Source: Siphonodentalium dalli
Lineage: Eukaryota > Mollusca > Scaphopoda > Gadilida > Siphonodentaliidae
Reading direction: 5' to 3'
Assembly: GCA_032622095.1 (NCBI GenBank)
Contig: CP136069.1
Span: 187,289,122-187,353,121, forward strand
DNA length: 64,000 bases
Shown piece by piece: positions 34,803 through 46,660 of this stretch (its first letter is position 1; each line of letters starts with the position of its first letter). The notes under the pieces are model-generated. The model was not told the origin of the DNA. It saw only the letters and a list, made by a program, of their open reading frames with translations, and made no database searches. Position numbers and translations under genes: made by a program.

Positions 34803-35445
34803 AGGGGTACTATACCCCAATTTCAATAAATTCCCGGTGACAATAGCGATCTAATATGAATATTATATTATAAAATAACTAATTCGAGTCGACAATGTCT
34901 ACTGAAAAAGTTCCGGTTAACAGGCTATCGTAAAAGTAACATTGAATTATTTAATATAAAATAATTTATGGCTGGAGTCATAAAATGGAGAATTATGCCA
35001 TTACGAGTTACCGTTCTTGAAATCGCATCTGTTGTGTGTCTTTTATCGACGGCCGTTCGCGAACATTATTGAGTGCAAACAAAACATGTTACCTGCAAAA
35101 GGAAGGCCCGTTATAACCGATTCGGAAAAAGGAGAAAGAAACAAGAGTCATAAAGCGTCAAGTATTTTTATAGGGAGTGAGATTGTTCGATGGAAGAGAT
35201 TGAAGGCATCAATCGAAACTGTGAGCAATGAACTTCCGGTTCTTTCTGCGACATGCGTCTTCTCCGGTGAAGGTCAAACCATGGCGCGTAGTTTGAAATC
35301 GTAATATTTTTGTTTCCAAGATCAAGATTTTCATCGCTAAATTAGGTTTATACGAAACTCATATAACACGAAAACAATCTAACTTGAAAGTTATTTCAAT
35401 GGGAGTAAATCAAAAAAATCGCCTATCTCTGTGTACAGTACCCCT
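34803..35445. mobile_element. TTAA-flanked MITE, AGGGGTACT family
   Basis: 643 bp between TTAA at 34799-34802 and at 35446-35449. Ends are AGGGGTACTATA and, inverted, AGGGGTACTGTA, so the inverted match is about 9 of 9 then diverges. A plus-strand frame at 35017-35304 holds I-F-I-G-S-E-I-V-R-W-K-R-L-K-A-S, which vaguely resembles a short motif seen in repeated invertebrate proteins. I do not call it a gene. Confidence 0.75.
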
Positions 35446-36960
35446 TTAAGCGTATATTTGTAGTCCCCTTGACAAGAAATATGCGTTAGATAGCTGCTGG
35501 CGGTCCATCATTTCGAAAAATAGAACATTTTCTTCCCCCATACATTAAAATCGATAGTAAATACTAACCTGATTCTCGGACATCTTTTCATTTCTTTGAT
35601 CTAAAAATATACTTCACAAATCGAAATTCAGCTCTTAGAGACTTCCTGTTGTCTCTCGGATGATGTCTCTCTGCTGAGAGTAAGATTTTAGTTTATCCGG
35701 TGTGAACATACAGCTAGTCACGGAAGTACTGTTTAGATTTTGTACCCCAGACACACTCGTATCAAGTCACATTATTGTTCGGGTTTTCTTGATAAAAAGG
35801 CGGTATATATTGTTCTCATCGTTTCCATTCGATAAAAGTAAATAAAAGATTAAAGATATATTTCATTACTCCCTCTTAGTGTGTATATTGGCAAGCATAT
35901 CTGGCCCTGTCGCAGGAGGTGGTGGACTAAATGTGATTAAAAACGTACTCGGTACTTGCGTACTTGGATGGAGTAAATGTGATTAGAAACGTACTCGGTA
36001 TTTGCGTACTTGAACCATGTAATGAAGATCGACAATTTTGGCCTTACTATTATTCTGCATGCAATTTCAGGCACTATTCAGACATCTAGTTCAAGAGAAA
36101 TACGAAGAAATAACAAAGAACAGAGACATGTCAACCTAAAACAATCCAATTGCCGTATGAGAGAACCGAGAAACTAACAGTTTACTGTATTTGCCGCGAG
36201 CTGGTAGCGCGTCAACATAATAACGTGTCAATCGTCAAGCCGTCGTTACGTATCAATGTATCAATGCAATGGCCATTACATGTTTGGTGATGAACCGTTC
36301 AACCAATTGGGACGTGTGTTCACTTTGTGAATACATATAAAATATATGTGTAAATATTGCACAGTTATCATATCTTTATTTTGGAACGTCCGATTTAAAA
36401 AATGTTTCACGTTCTATTTCACCAAGCGCGCACTATACACACATACACAACATATTACATATAATCAACTACATATCCGTTACCTATAAACAGATTTTTC
36501 ATAATCACTACATCAAAGCTCCAATATATGTTATATATTCCTAATAATATGATCGTGAGGGGGTTACAATTTCCGACTATGGTTTTCTTGTATATACACC
36601 CCCTGTATCCAAGCAACACAGAACGGAACATCGTATACTGTAATGTTTTAGGCCTATAGTCAGATCATGCAACATCGTGAACACACTTGGTCTCCCAACT
36701 TGGAACATCTTGAACATTATACGAGAATGCGAAAAACTATAGGGAAGTTTAGATGGAAAATTTCAAACTTCGCCCGTCAAGAAATATCAGTCTATAAAAT
36801 TGTCTTGAGCAGGTGGGTGGTAGTACAGAAGCGCAAGGGGGCTTAACCTTCAGGAGGGAACTTTTCCAAATGTTAATTATGTATTTGCACAAGAGTCAGA
36901 CAAGGGCAAGGGGTGGGGCCCTTGTATGCCACCCTGGTCTGACGCCCCCTGTTCGTGAGG
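35446..36960. other. Stretch without recognisable genes
   Basis: A 60-bp near-direct repeat of TAAATGTGATTAAAAACGTA and GTACTCGGTACTTGCGTACT occurs at 35928-36015. Otherwise only AT-rich sequence. Confidence 0.4.
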
Positions 36961-37790
36961 CGATCAATTGATCAACGCCATTGTTGCTGAACATTTTAAT
37001 GTTTCAGCCGGGGGGGTGGGTGGTCAAAGCCACCAACAAGCAATTTTTTCCGCAACTAAAACAAAATATTCCTGCTTGTTTTTAGTGTTTTGGCAATGAG
37101 TTGGGCTTCAAAACCACTTTGAATCAGTTTGAATGAGAGAAATAATGTAATTCTAACTGGTAAACTGACTGCAGGCAGTTATCGTGTTGTATTTTGTTGC
37201 AAATTTTGAAATCCAAGATGGCCGCTGGCAGCCATGTTTTTTTGGCCGAATGACCTCAAAATTACTCATTCCTATTTACATGTCCATGTTAACATCCATG
37301 ATAAATAGTATGCACAGAAATTCATATACAGCTGTTTACAGTGAATTTCCCCCCGCAAATCTCTGTTTTAGTGTTAAAAGGGGGGTGGGTGTCAAAAAAT
37401 GGTCGGAAAAAAACTGCCGAAAACGGAAAAAAAAATTGGCGGTGGGGGTGGGTGGGTACAAAAAATGATCGAAATGGAAAAAATGCCATACGAGCCTGAA
37501 AATTTTTTCCGACCCCCCCCCCCCCTGTTTCAGCCTGAGAATATATAAATGACAAAATCAGTAAAGAGGATAGTAACTTCGAGAACACGCGTGACAATTA
37601 TTGTTAATATTGCAAGAACACATGCCTATAAATGAAATTTAACGCTCCACAAGAGTTTGGGTCCAAACGCCCATACGCATGTAACCAATAGCCTCATAAC
37701 CTCACATGCAAATGAGCACACATGAGCGTGTCATGTCAATTCAAATCGCACATGGGAATAGGCAGTGAATGCAAATACACACTCTAAGAA
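36961..37790. repeat. Interspersed repeat, copy split by a 516-bp insertion
   Basis: Outside the insertion, 36961-37009 and 37526-37790 align with the reverse complement of 42480-42770 (about 70% by eye), sharing ATGTTTCARCCTGARAATATA, TGACAATTATTGTTRATRTT and AATGAGCACACATG. The second copy has no insertion and so gives the empty site. Confidence 0.78.
37010..37525. mobile_element. 516-bp insertion with 10-bp target duplication
   Basis: Flanked by TGTTTCAGCC at 37000-37009 and again at 37526-37535; the related empty site near 42720 has this phrase once (as TGTTTCAACC). The element begins with a run of G and ends with a run of C (about 37513-37525), so its ends are inverted G/C homopolymers. 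A G-rich block near 37378-37395 and 37440-37458 repeats GGGGTGGGTG. A 9-11 bp duplication suggests a Mutator-like superfamily, but I see no other evidence for that. Confidence 0.75.
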
Positions 37791-38311
37791 AACAGCTTCA
37801 AATTTGGTTCCCGGAGAACAAAATGACTAGTGTAACATAACTATGATCGGATAAAAGTCACTGCGACTTACTTCCTTATATTTGTATGCATGTTGTATGT
37901 ATGTATCAACCGAACACCTCACCATGAACTAAATTAATAACAAACAACACAAGTTGTGGGATAATGTCGGCAGGACAAGATAGACCAAGACGCACATAAG
38001 CCGAGAGTACGGGACATAATTGCAACTTTGGGCGTCATTTTGCACAAGCCTTAAACTGCATCGAGCAAACCATGCAGCTATATATTTTTACAGGTTCTTT
38101 GGCGACTAAAACCTGCGCCATTGCAAACTTTAACAAAGATGATATCCACCGCTGATTATATTAATATTAATTGAACACATTATAAGAAAACAAATGCAAC
38201 AAGTAATCGAGAGTCATCCTTGCAATTTTAAAGCATTCATATTGAATTCATATTTTGTTTTTTTTAAATGTTTCTTCATGGATACACGTTATACATGTCG
38301 TTAACAAGAAA

Positions 38312-38520
38312 AAAACAGCACTCTCCGCGCTCAATTAAAACGATAAAAAATAACAGTCAACCCACGATGGCAAAATTATAATTTGTCACGTGCTTTATAC
38401 AAGTTACACATGTATTACATACTCAACGCAGATAACAACTCTCCATGCTCAAATAAAACGACATAAAACAGCCGTATGACCACACTGGCAAACTTATAAA
38501 TTGACACGTGCTTTATCATG
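38312..38520. repeat. Two-unit ~122-bp tandem repeat
   Basis: Both units carry AACAR(C)ACTCTCC, a GCTCAA(T)TAAAACGA step, ATGGCAAA or CTGGCAAA, and CACGTGCTTTAT. Confidence 0.7.
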
Positions 38521-40124
38521 TACATTATCTAAAATTATTTAAATAACTTTGCTCAAAAGATGGATAGGAGTAGCAACTCATAATTTTGCTGTTCAGATTT
38601 AAACTAAATTATCAAGAACGTCAAAATCATGATTTAAAAAACGTGAATTAAAGCCATATATAGCGGTTTGCGCTCCAAAATGCACATAATAATATTAGCT
38701 TTTGATTTTTTCCCGGTATACAAATAGATAGATAAAATATCATGCCGTTTTAGTGGCCATTTATCGCAGAGTATGTCAAACATAAGTGATTCATAAGTAA
38801 ATATATGCATAAATACGTTTTGCCGTCTTCGTGGCTGTATCTAATGGTCGACGTACTGCCAGAGAGATATGAAATGGTACATCGCCATTCGGGCTTACAA
38901 AGGAACAGTTCTCCTTTCTTATATTGAATAAACGTCTGCAGCTGCAAACTGAATCTCCAGCGATAGTTCCAGAAGAACAACTCTATTGGCATTTCTCATT
39001 CTGCTAATCGATTTTTCGTCGCAGAAACTAATATATTAAACACCGCTGCATGCCCAGCCTTCCGACACGGTAGCTTTATAAACACTGTGTTGGGAAGGTT
39101 ATGTCGGAGGTCCGCCGCCCTGGGATCCATTCTACTGACATAACGTTACGTTTCAAAACAAAGTTTCACTTCGCCCCAGGGTAACAGCTTGACTTCTTTT
39201 CGTCCATCATTGTTTCATTATCTACGATTCGTATGTTCATTTTCACGCTTTAAGTCATATATCTTGTTCTTATTATCTCACTGAAATAAGATCTACAGTA
39301 GACGAATCGGACTACATATACGAATTGAAAATTTACCATGCGGATCACCTCTCATCACTAGTAATTAATGCAAACAATCTTTTATCTTCAGCTGTTTAAA
39401 ACTATATAATATCACAACGTGTCGACAGTGAGTTAATCGACTCGAGCATTGCATTGCAGGTGTAACAGCTGACACCACTCCGTAATCTATACACCGTACC
39501 TACACAGACCCTTTCCCATTATAACCCCGTTTTCTCTCATGATTTGTATTCATATTAAATTATTTTTATGTTCGTCAGTTTAGTAATTTATTAATTAGTC
39601 AGGGCAAAGGAACATTTTGTAAGTTGAAAACAGTTGTGCGCCAATCTCCTTTGTTCTGCCAATTTTCTGTTTTAATACTCTTTTGTAATTTATTATACTT
39701 AAACGGACATGGCTCATTCGAGCTTCCAAATATTGTATACGTAATTTGGAAGCAGGTATAACATACGTTGACAGATACACGAAATATTGATATACTGGGT
39801 CCATGTGCTCTGAAAACACACTTGCCATGTTCACAGTAATGTTCTAACTGTTTCAGCTGGCTGTTTAAAAAAAATCGCAGAGAGGAGAAACTCACGCTCT
39901 TTATTTCTACCATATCAGGAATAAGCTAGCATGTAATGCTCTTTATTTCTACCATATCAGGAATAAGCTAGCATGAGACGCTCTTGTCTGTTTCATGTCG
40001 TGCACACAACAACCGTGTTCAAAGTTGTATGTTTTATGACTTCTATGCACTTGTGTGACATATAATGCCCGTAGAAAAGTATTTATCGACCTATTTCGAT
40101 ACCGGGAAAAAATCAAATGCGATT

Positions 40125-40155
<31 letters not shown>

Positions 40156-40845
40156 GTATTATTATACATGGATCGTTCCTACCCCACAATTATGTATAAA
40201 TAATTTGGAAATAGGTTTATCAAAACATATACCTACGCGCAAGATTTTTTGAAACGATCATTTTAGAGTTTCATACGAAATATTTGCAACAAACGCACTG
40301 CATTATCTAGAGTAGGACGCTCTTTAAAAGAACTTTTCAAACATTTCCGTCATTTTGTCAATAATCCCAGCCTCAATCCTAACCTCGCGTGCCACGTGTT
40401 ATTGTTATTTAATATCAATCGCTATCTAATATTGAACCCGAGTATGTATCTTTCGCTATACGATCGTGTACGTATTTGCAGATAGATCCCATAAGTGGCC
40501 GATACTGGTTAGTTTGGTGACTCAGGCTAATTAGTCACGTAGACTTGTGTCTAATATTATACTTTGTATTTCGAATATAGAGCGTGTGAAAAGTTTTATC
40601 CACCATTCAGAACCTTTCATCTTTAACTCCTAAGTTGGTTTCTTTTGTGTTTGCACCGGCTTGGTTGGCGTTGAGACTGTAAATATTGATGTAAAATGGC
40701 GGATACGTTTTTATCAAATACTGTTTTATGAAACTTGCCGTTACCTTAAACGCTCTTCCATCTAAATTTGATTCCGCTTGTTAATTTTGCAGTAGTTTGC
40801 TAACAGGGTTCACGCTATAGGCCAAATTGGCCAATTACTTTTTAA
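38521..40845. other. Stretch without recognisable genes, with small repeats
   Basis: Contains a two-unit 42-bp tandem repeat (39896-39975, GCTCTTTATTTCTACCATAT...), an ATT microsatellite (40120-40165), and a TTGCGCTCCAAAATGCACAT phrase near 38669 that recurs near 56932. The overlapping minus-strand frames at 39595-39913 lack any recognisable motif. Confidence 0.45.
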
Positions 40846-41339
40846 AGGTACGGTTGACCTTGGCGTTGGGTATCCTGTGAAAATATTTCCACCCGTCAAA
40901 AACCGCCACAAACAGAAAGAACAACAAAATGTATACAGACTTTGTCCGTATACAAATAAGAAATATCGCATAAACAGTATGTTATTGTCATATTTTTGAC
41001 CGTTGTTATGTAAACAAAAGCATAAAAAGTAACTTTTCTGGTGTTTGTTTATATTATGATGATAAACATAAAGAGCGTTCTTTGTGGGTGAATTCCTGAT
41101 ATGGAACGAATAAAGAGCGTTTATGCCATTTGTATGCGATTAGCCAGCAGCATTGTGTTGTCTTCTGTAACACAATCAGGTTCTTGCTTAGGTAAAATAT
41201 AGTAAATCTTTATGATAACATGCTGTTTACGCGATGGTCATGGTATATATGAACGAAACTGTATGCGTTTTAATGTTTTTCTGTTTACGGTGATTGGAAC
41301 AAATATGAATATTTTCGACAACTAAGGCCTCACGTGCCT
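40846..41339. mobile_element. TTAA-flanked MITE, AGGYACG family, copy 2
   Basis: 494 bp between TTAA at 40842-40845 and 41340-41343, in the opposite orientation to the copy at 23789. Internal phrases TAAAGAGCGTTCTTTGTGGG and GTGAATTCCTGATATGGAA are conserved among all three copies. Confidence 0.9.
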
Positions 41340-41552
41340 TTAAATAGAAAATTGCCATTAATATATCATTTGTCCAAACTTTTGGCCAAAGTATTTTTTA
41401 CCCAGAAATTTAATTCATAAAGACAAATTGATTTTGTAAGGGAGCGACATGAGAATCAAATTGATAGCTTGATCATCTGTTAATTGATTATGTGATACAG
41501 CTTAATGGGTAACAAAGGGCACTCATGGCAGTGCACCATCAAATGCAATTAA

Positions 41553-41946
41553 CCCTTTACCCAACAGAAGGGCCATGTGCCAATGCATTCTCTTATATAT
41601 GCGAGTCGACCATATGTCGCCTCGCATATATAAGAGAATGCATTGGCTTAACACATTACAAATTATAAAATTGTTAAAGAATGTAAGAAAAAATGGTAAA
41701 AAGTGTTAAAAAAAGATATTTTTTTTAGGCCAATGCATTCTCTTATATATGCGAGGCGACATATGGTCGACTCGCATATATAAGAGAATGCATTGGCACA
41801 GGGCATAACTGTAGCTATCACAATGTGGTCAAGGAGCCGGTTCCAATGATATCCATATTTGTATGGTTCTATTGAGACAGACCGAAGATATTTTAGGCTG
41901 TTGAAGCTTTATTTGGCCGGTTTTGGCCGGTTTGTTGGGTAAAGGG
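41553..41946. mobile_element. TTAA-flanked MITE with two 69-bp hairpins
   Basis: 394 bp between TTAA at 41549-41552 and 41947-41950, with inverted ends CCCTTTACCCAACA. The hairpins lie at 41579-41647 and 41729-41797 in opposite central polarity. The 3' segment includes GGAGCCGGTTCCAATGATAT and GGCCGGTTTTGGCCGG. Copies of the same family lie at 51318-51547 and 58280-58621. Confidence 0.92.
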
Positions 41947-42479
41947 TTAAACAGTAATGAGGATTAACATTGATGAAACCTTTGTCTGTCATAAGGCTGA
42001 ATGGCCGATGGTGGGTAGTGGTCTATTGTTCAGTAACAATTGTAGGATTAAAGAAGTCTAGACACGGTATTTGAAGGTATGGACATAATTATATAGAATG
42101 TTAGATGTTAACTTAAAACAAACATATGGATTAATTGTGAGGCCAGAAAAATGAGGATTAAATTTAGTTTTTAATTTGGCCAAAAAAAAAATCATAATTG
42201 GCAAAACAAAAATCAATAATTGGCCAACAGATTTTTCAGCCCAGCGTGAACAATGTTTTTAGTAATATTCCATTACATTTTTATTCATTTGTATTTACAT
42301 GTAACCATAATTATGTGAGCGAGTGGGTCAAATTGCGCATGTTCTAGCTCGCATTCAGCGTGATGTAGCAATTTTCATGTTAAATGTAAATCAACTTCTC
42401 GCCTGAATATGGGCGTTTATATGTTTGTGTTCACTGTGTATGTAACCGTATCCATATGACGCGTGCATATGTGCATGTA

Positions 42480-42770
42480 TTTACATTCACTGTCTATTCA
42501 GACATTTCAGTGTGCGGCGTCAATTAACACGATATGCACATGTGTGCTCATTTATATGTGAGGTAGGATGACTGTTGGTTAATTACAGTCGTATGTGCGT
42601 TTGGTTCCAAACTGTGTAGCGGTAATTTATGCATATGTTTTTGCAACATCAACAATAATTGTCATGCATGTTCACGGTGTCTTTATACACTTTACTGATG
42701 TTTGGTATTTATATATTTTCAGGTTGAAACATTAAATTGTTCCGCAACCATGGCGTTGCATATCTGATTG
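42480..42770. repeat. Interspersed repeat, uninterrupted copy
   Basis: Reverse complement of the split repeat at 36961-37790. It reads through the insertion point with a single TGTTTCAACC on the minus strand (about 42721-42732 on the plus strand as GGTTGAAACA). Confidence 0.75.
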
Positions 42771-44054
42771 TTCCTAAAATTATTTGTTTTTGCTGCTCGA
42801 TATTTACAAATCCATATGGAACAGGCGTTCCATATATACGCATCCCTTTGAAATCACAAGACGTAAATGACGTTTCCCTCAACTATAAAACCAGAGCATC
42901 ATGACAAATAAGCCCTGCATGCGCCTGGACAAGACTTGTAAGTCTGTGTTTTTAATTCACGTATACTTTGACGGCTGGTGTTTTAAACCAGCCAATACGC
43001 ACACGATTTGATAGCGCATTATACGTAATCGGAGTTCACGATTATTTAGATAGCACAGTTGAAGCTATTATCGGACATGGCAAAATACATTATTTTGAAG
43101 CGTCACCTCTGATTAGAACGGGTTAACACGAAGTTTGGTCAAGACACCAGAGTTGCACCATGTGATCGGCCCTATACATTCGCTCATTGGATGCACGATA
43201 TTGCGATTGCGCGATATTCAACCCATTGTCAACTTAACGGATAGGCAGTATACCCCATTGCGTTTCCGGCCGTTGAATGAAATCGACGTACCGACAATGT
43301 TCTCCTTCTGCGATATAGATTTATTATAAATTGAATTACTGATTGGTGCGCGGGGTATGCCTAATCGGAGATTTTGCGATCTTGTAGATTGAGAAGATAG
43401 GTTGACATTTACATATAAATTACTATATTAGTTTAGGGTTGTCGTGAGGGGTGTTACATCATGTCACCCGGGAACGGAATTATAGATTCGAGAATTGTAA
43501 CTGTTGAAAAATTAATGCCTACGTGAAACGAGATGCCCGAGAAATCCACACGCCACATTCACCCGCTGCCACCACCTGAGTGTCGAGACTCAATATTTGT
43601 ATCATTACTGTCATGTTTCTAGCAATCGACCACAGCGATAAAAAATGTTGTCTGGACACCTACGCATGCACACATACATTATGGTATCATACATGTAAAT
43701 CTTATATAAAATGAAATCGTCCACATTAAAGTAACCGTGGATTAATTTGGATATTGAGCGTCCGTTATTAAAATAATGGATCGTTTCTAAACTAATATAC
43801 GATCTCGACAATAAGTCCATCGAGTAAAGTTTGAAGGATAATGGGTGGTTATTTGTCAATAACCATGCACCCATTATCCTTCAAACTGAACTCGATGGAC
43901 AAATAAGTACTTATATAGGATTGAGCTAATGTGTTATTGGCGAATTGCTTTTAAAGGGTACGGGCTACGCCTCGAGTTTTGCTGAGGTGAAGGAGAAGAT
44001 CATTTGATATTTTCGACCATCCCGGGCGCTTCGCGCCCACCCACCACTCTCTCT
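42771..44054. other. Spacer with one hairpin
   Basis: A hairpin at 43816-43899 pairs TCCATCGAG...TTTGAAGGATAATGGGTG with its complement around GTTATTTGTCAATAAC. Just upstream (43750-43775), GAGCGTCCGTTATTA is shared with about 51217. The 64-codon frame at 43135-43329 has no recognisable motif. Confidence 0.55.
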
Positions 44055-44119
<65 letters not shown>

Positions 44120-44200
44120 AGTTTTGTCATTCCACGCTAGCTCTAATGTACGGTGGCTGATTTGCGACATACTCAATACATATATTATCTCGAGATCTTC

Positions 44201-44231
<31 letters not shown>

Positions 44232-44665
44232 CCCTCGCTCCAATCGACTTGGTTCAAATCCGGGAATCGAATCCGGCTTATTCTCGATTGATAATCTGGG
44301 ACTCAGTGTATCTGTCTCTTCCCCACTCTATCTCCCTCTGTCTGTCTGTATGTATGTCTCTTTCTCTCTATATATACATATATATGTATCTCCCGTTAGC
44401 TGCTGATCATTCGAAAGGCGGCGCGTGTGCATACCTGTCGTCTTGACTCAGTTCCGGAACGCAAATCCGGGTTATTCTCGATCGATAATCTGGGACTCTG
44501 GTCTGTGTGTGTCTCTCTCCCACTCTCTCCTCCCTCCCTCTGTCTGTCTGTCTGTCTCATTCGCTCATTAACCCCTAATAGTACAGAGTGCAGATGTACG
44601 AACAAATCGCCTTTGTTCAGTTCCGGGAAGCGAATCCGGGTTATTACCGATCGATCGATATATAT

Positions 44666-44751
<86 letters not shown>
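44055..44751. repeat. Microsatellite cluster with a recurring unique phrase
   Basis: A (CT)n run at 44061-44118, (GTCT)n near 44203-44232 and 44339-44350, (CTGT)n near 44540-44557 and (GA)n at 44669-44751. Between them the phrase TCCGGGAA(T/G)CGAATCCGG, followed by a TTATTCTCGAT-like step, recurs three times (about 44258, 44453 and 44622), roughly 165-195 bp apart. Every long open frame here is a translated microsatellite. Confidence 0.9.
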
Positions 44752-44756
<5 letters not shown>

Positions 44757-45234
44757 CCACCGTACTAATGCGATGGACACCTCCGGGTCGTTAAGCGTAT
44801 ATATATATATAATTATATATCTATATATTAAAACATCTTGCTATGCGTTACTTGGAACAAAGAAAACGATCAGAACAATATATACTCTCTTGGTTTCTTT
44901 AAAATCCGAACAATACTGTGTAATGATACGAGGGTGTCGGGGGATATAACATCGACCCCTTACTTCCGTAGCTATTTGTTGGTTTATATCGATAATCTTT
45001 TACGAGCGGAACCCATTAGTTTTGCTTCCGGGATTCAGTTGTTCGTGCATGCAATCATTTTTATTCATACGACCTTATTATATATAATTAAACGAGGTTT
45101 CACCCGTGTATGAAGGTGTAATTTGATTGTGATTCTATTATGTATAATCACGGATGGATCAGCTAGTGTCTGAAGTTGCCAATGTTTAAATGGCGGGGAT
45201 ACCTCAAAGAATAAACCAATTCAGGCAAATAATT

Positions 45235-45746
45235 CCAGATATAACTTCAGATTTTAACATATAAGACTACCCTCGAATATTAATTATGACTATTATATGG
45301 ATTCTTTCTTACCATCTGCAATTACCGAATGGAACAAACTGTCAGAAACTACAAAGAGCAGCAGTACAATCGAAGACTTCAAAAAGGAACTGGACAGTGA
45401 CAATATACGTCCACCTGCCTATTTTTATCATAGTAAATGTCGTAAATCTCATATCCTCCATACCCGGTTAAGATTGAACTGCAGCCACCTGAGTGGTGAC
45501 CTGACAGATAACCATGTAAAAATTTCCCCCTTCTGTTTATGTGGGGAATTTGAGACAACTTACCACTATCTCTTTGAATGTATATTTTATCAAGAGCCCA
45601 GAAGAGAACTATATGACTCCCTACCAAATGTTGCCTTATCTGAGAATACACTAATGCGGGGGTCAAGGGAGCTTAGTCTTCGCGAAAACAAACAAATATT
45701 TAATGCAGTACAGACATATATTATGAGAACAAAAAGATTTCCATGA
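45235..45746 (+). pseudogene. LINE D: C-terminal remnant of ORF2
   Basis: A 149-residue frame from 45297, extendable upstream to about 45250, shows F-L-P-S-A-I-T-E-W-N-K-L-S, then D-F-K-K-E-L, H-T-R-L-R-L-N-C-S-H-L-S, and the Cys/His step C-L-C-G-E-F-E-T-T-Y-H-Y-L-F-E-C ending in F-Y. This order (WN-L, R-x-L-N-C, C-x-C...H-x4-C) is the C-terminus of CR1/Jockey-group LINE ORF2. The stop at 45744-45746 is plausibly natural. RT and endonuclease are absent, so it is a 5'-truncated insertion. The sequence after the stop is probably its 3'UTR. Confidence 0.85.
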
Positions 45747-46484
45747 TCTGTATGGGTAACAAATTGCTTTGGATTCCGGCCGCGTTATGCGGCAGCACGA
45801 TGTTCCCCATTATATATGTAGTACTAAATGTCTTCCGATAACGATTATTTTGTAAGTTACTTACTTGTCACTATCCTGTATATACGTGAAATGATTCCAC
45901 ATGAAGAATGCAGCGATATTCACAGTGAACCCCATTGAAATAGGAATTGGCCATTGCGATTGACCCCCTCCCATGGAGCCTGACGCATGTATATTACTAC
46001 GAGCATCATTTTTATCACAATAACTCTGTCCCCCTCTACTTTCTCACCCCTCTCTCTCTATATATATATATATCTCTCTATCTCTCTATCTCTGCCTCCT
46101 GCTATCCCTAACACTATCTTCCCGCTGTTTCCATCCCCAACTCAAACTTAGTTACTTCTCCTTTAAAAAACATTATTTCTATCCTTTCCCGTCTGATCGA
46201 TACCCCTCCCTCACTTATTGGGGAAGGGGCATGTCGCCAAAGAGGAGAAGACTTCATATAAGCCCTCGGGCTTGTTGACTGATCCTCATTTCCATACATT
46301 ATCTCTTCTATTTATGCATATTTGTATCATCTGTATATTATGTTATGTTGGATTTGGAAATAAAAATATGTTTACACTAAAGAATAAACACCAAACCTCA
46401 CCTTCGCGGGTAAACGCCTCGTTAAATTTTGATAAATATATTCCGACATATAATCACAGTGACAAAAAAAATCTGTGACAACGC

Positions 46485-46660
46485 TTACTGAATGATATCC
46501 TTGTTTTAGATCAACAGAAGCCATGAAACAATTAGGCATGGTCATTTCCAGAATATTTTCTAAGATATCCATTTTAATTTTTTTTTTTCAAATTCAGAAT
46601 CATACGATATTCACCGTTTGGCTTTTGTCTGAGAAATATGGTCGATATGAAATCATCAAC
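46485..46660 (-). pseudogene. DIRS/Ty3-like reverse transcriptase remnant
   Basis: On the minus strand, F-L-R-Q-K-P-N-G-E-Y-R-M-I-L-N-L-K (about 46643-46590) is followed, after a poly-A frameshift, by I-L-E-N-I-L-E-M-T-M-P-N-C-F-M-A-S-V-D-L-K-Q (about 46570-46500) and a Y-H-S-V step. In DIRS and Ty3-group elements these are the fingers and first catalytic motif, with the catalytic Asp in S-V-D-L-K. Only this ~60-residue island is recognisable. Confidence 0.75.

Noticed and set aside
35017-35304. 95-codon frame inside the AGGGGTACT MITE as a transposase remnant
   Set aside because: The R-W-K-R-L-K-A-S step is suggestive of a repeated invertebrate protein, but no transposase motif is present and the start is not an ATG.
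44000-44794. Long overlapping frames with S-L-S-L or R-E-R-E runs on both strands
   Set aside because: They are direct translations of (CT)n, (GTCT)n and (GA)n microsatellites.
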